The notes beneath the pieces are model-generated. The model made no database searches. It saw only the letters and a list, made by a program, of their open reading frames with translations, and was not told the origin of the DNA. From Paracoccaceae bacterium (lineage in GTDB: Bacteria; Pseudomonadota; Alphaproteobacteria; Rhodobacterales; Rhodobacteraceae), in assembly GCA_002400675.1 (NCBI GenBank), contig NVQY01000135.1, positions 1-5,877 of the forward strand: DNA of 5,877 nucleotides, read 5' to 3'. Both the position numbers and the translations under genes were made by a program. Shown one piece after another: positions 5,393 through 5,877 of the stretch; within the stretch, counting starts at the first letter, position 1; every line of letters starts with the position of its first letter.

Positions 5393-5877
5393 ATGGCTGA
5401 TATCGACATCCGCGTCACCGGGCGCGCCGGGCGGATCACCTTTGACCGCCCTCAGGCGCTGAACGCGATGACCTATGAAATGTGTATGGGGATTGACGCC
5501 GCCCTGCACCTTTGGCGCGAGGACGGTGCGGTTGATCTGGTGGTGATCGATGCGGCGGGCGACAAGGCGTTCTGCGCCGGCGGTGACATTGCCGAACTGT
5601 ACGATACCGGCACCCGAGGCGACTTTGCCTATGGGCGCAAGTTCTGGCGCGACGAATACCGGCTGAACGCCTTTATCGCCGAGTATCCCAAGCCGGTGAT
5701 CAGTTTCATGCAAGGCTTTGTCATGGGCGGCGGCGTTGGTATCGGTTGTCACGCCGCCCATCGCATCGTTGACTCCAGCACCCGCATAGCCATGCCGGAA
5801 TGCGGCATCGGTCTGGTGCCGGATGTGGGCGGGTCGTACCTGCTGGCGCGCGCGCCGGGGTATCTGGGTACCTATCT
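5393..5877 (+). CDS. 3-hydroxyisobutyryl-CoA hydrolase, N-terminal part; 3' end outside window
   Basis: The first 161 codons of a crotonase-fold protein, open to the window edge; full-length relatives have about 350 residues. It should cleave 3-hydroxyisobutyryl-CoA to 3-hydroxyisobutyrate and CoA, a valine-pathway step that also drains the toxic intermediate methacrylyl-CoA. It begins MADIDIRVTGRAGRITFDRP. KAFCAGGDI (58-66) and GFVMGGGVGIG (108-118) build the CoA site and oxyanion hole. RIAMPECGIGLVPDVGGSYLLAR (from 131) is the hallmark that separates this hydrolase from plain enoyl-CoA hydratases. Glu136 and Asp144 have the eight-residue spacing of the catalytic Glu and Asp of the human enzyme HIBCH. 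The ATG follows the upstream TAG with no gap, and no Shine-Dalgarno sequence is evident, which suggests translational coupling with the dehydrogenase. An mmsB gene is a reasonable guess for what lies beyond the edge. Confidence 0.93.
   Translation, partial: MADIDIRVTGRAGRITFDRPQALNAMTYEMCMGIDAALHLWREDGAVDLVVIDAAGDKAFCAGGDIAELYDTGTRGDFAYGRKFWRDEYRLNAFIAEYPKPVISFMQGFVMGGGVGIGCHAAHRIVDSSTRIAMPECGIGLVPDVGGSYLLARAPGYLGTY

Noticed and set aside
5276..5761. Minus-strand open frame of 161 codons opposite the dehydrogenase end and hydrolase start
   Set aside because: The plus strand here encodes an unmistakable 3-hydroxyisobutyryl-CoA hydrolase, so this is an antisense shadow.

Overview
The window looks like chromosomal DNA of an alphaproteobacterium, most likely of the Roseobacter/Rhodobacterales group. 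It is GC-rich with compact genes, and the valine-catabolism proteins resemble those of marine Rhodobacteraceae. This placement rests on protein resemblance and base composition recalled by eye, not on a phylogenetic test.

Layout, left to right. (1) Positions 1-566 (+) hold the 3' end of methylmalonate-semialdehyde dehydrogenase (mmsA), followed by a clear rho-independent terminator at about 594-624. (2) Positions 635-2428 (-) hold two genes transcribed leftwards: an upstream class I SAM-dependent methyltransferase and, 87 bp beyond it, an alpha/beta-hydrolase-like serine hydrolase. They converge on mmsA. (3) Positions 2429-2621 are a divergent control region with one candidate promoter for each direction. 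(4) Positions 2622-4166 (+) hold a small Tat-exported type I copper protein (amicyanin-like cupredoxin) and a YbdK-type carboxylate-amine ligase of the glutamate-cysteine ligase 2 family. (5) From 4209 (+) there is a 22-bp imperfect palindrome, probably a repressor operator, then an acyl-CoA dehydrogenase probably acting on isobutyryl-CoA. Its stop codon abuts the ATG of a 3-hydroxyisobutyryl-CoA hydrolase gene that runs off the right edge.

How the genes fit together. The two ends of the window belong to distal valine catabolism: isobutyryl-CoA to methacrylyl-CoA (acyl-CoA dehydrogenase), 3-hydroxyisobutyryl-CoA to 3-hydroxyisobutyrate (hydrolase), and methylmalonate semialdehyde to propionyl-CoA (mmsA). 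The hydratase and the 3-hydroxyisobutyrate dehydrogenase (mmsB) are not seen; mmsB may lie beyond the right edge. Four genes with no evident role in valine breakdown sit between these ends, two on the opposite strand. The right-hand catabolic genes therefore appear to have their own promoter and operator.

I see no CRISPR array, transposase, phage gene, tRNA or rRNA, and no convincing new multi-gene system. The points most worth a second look are the palindrome before the acyl-CoA dehydrogenase gene, the unassigned hydrolase/methyltransferase pair, and the stand-alone cupredoxin.
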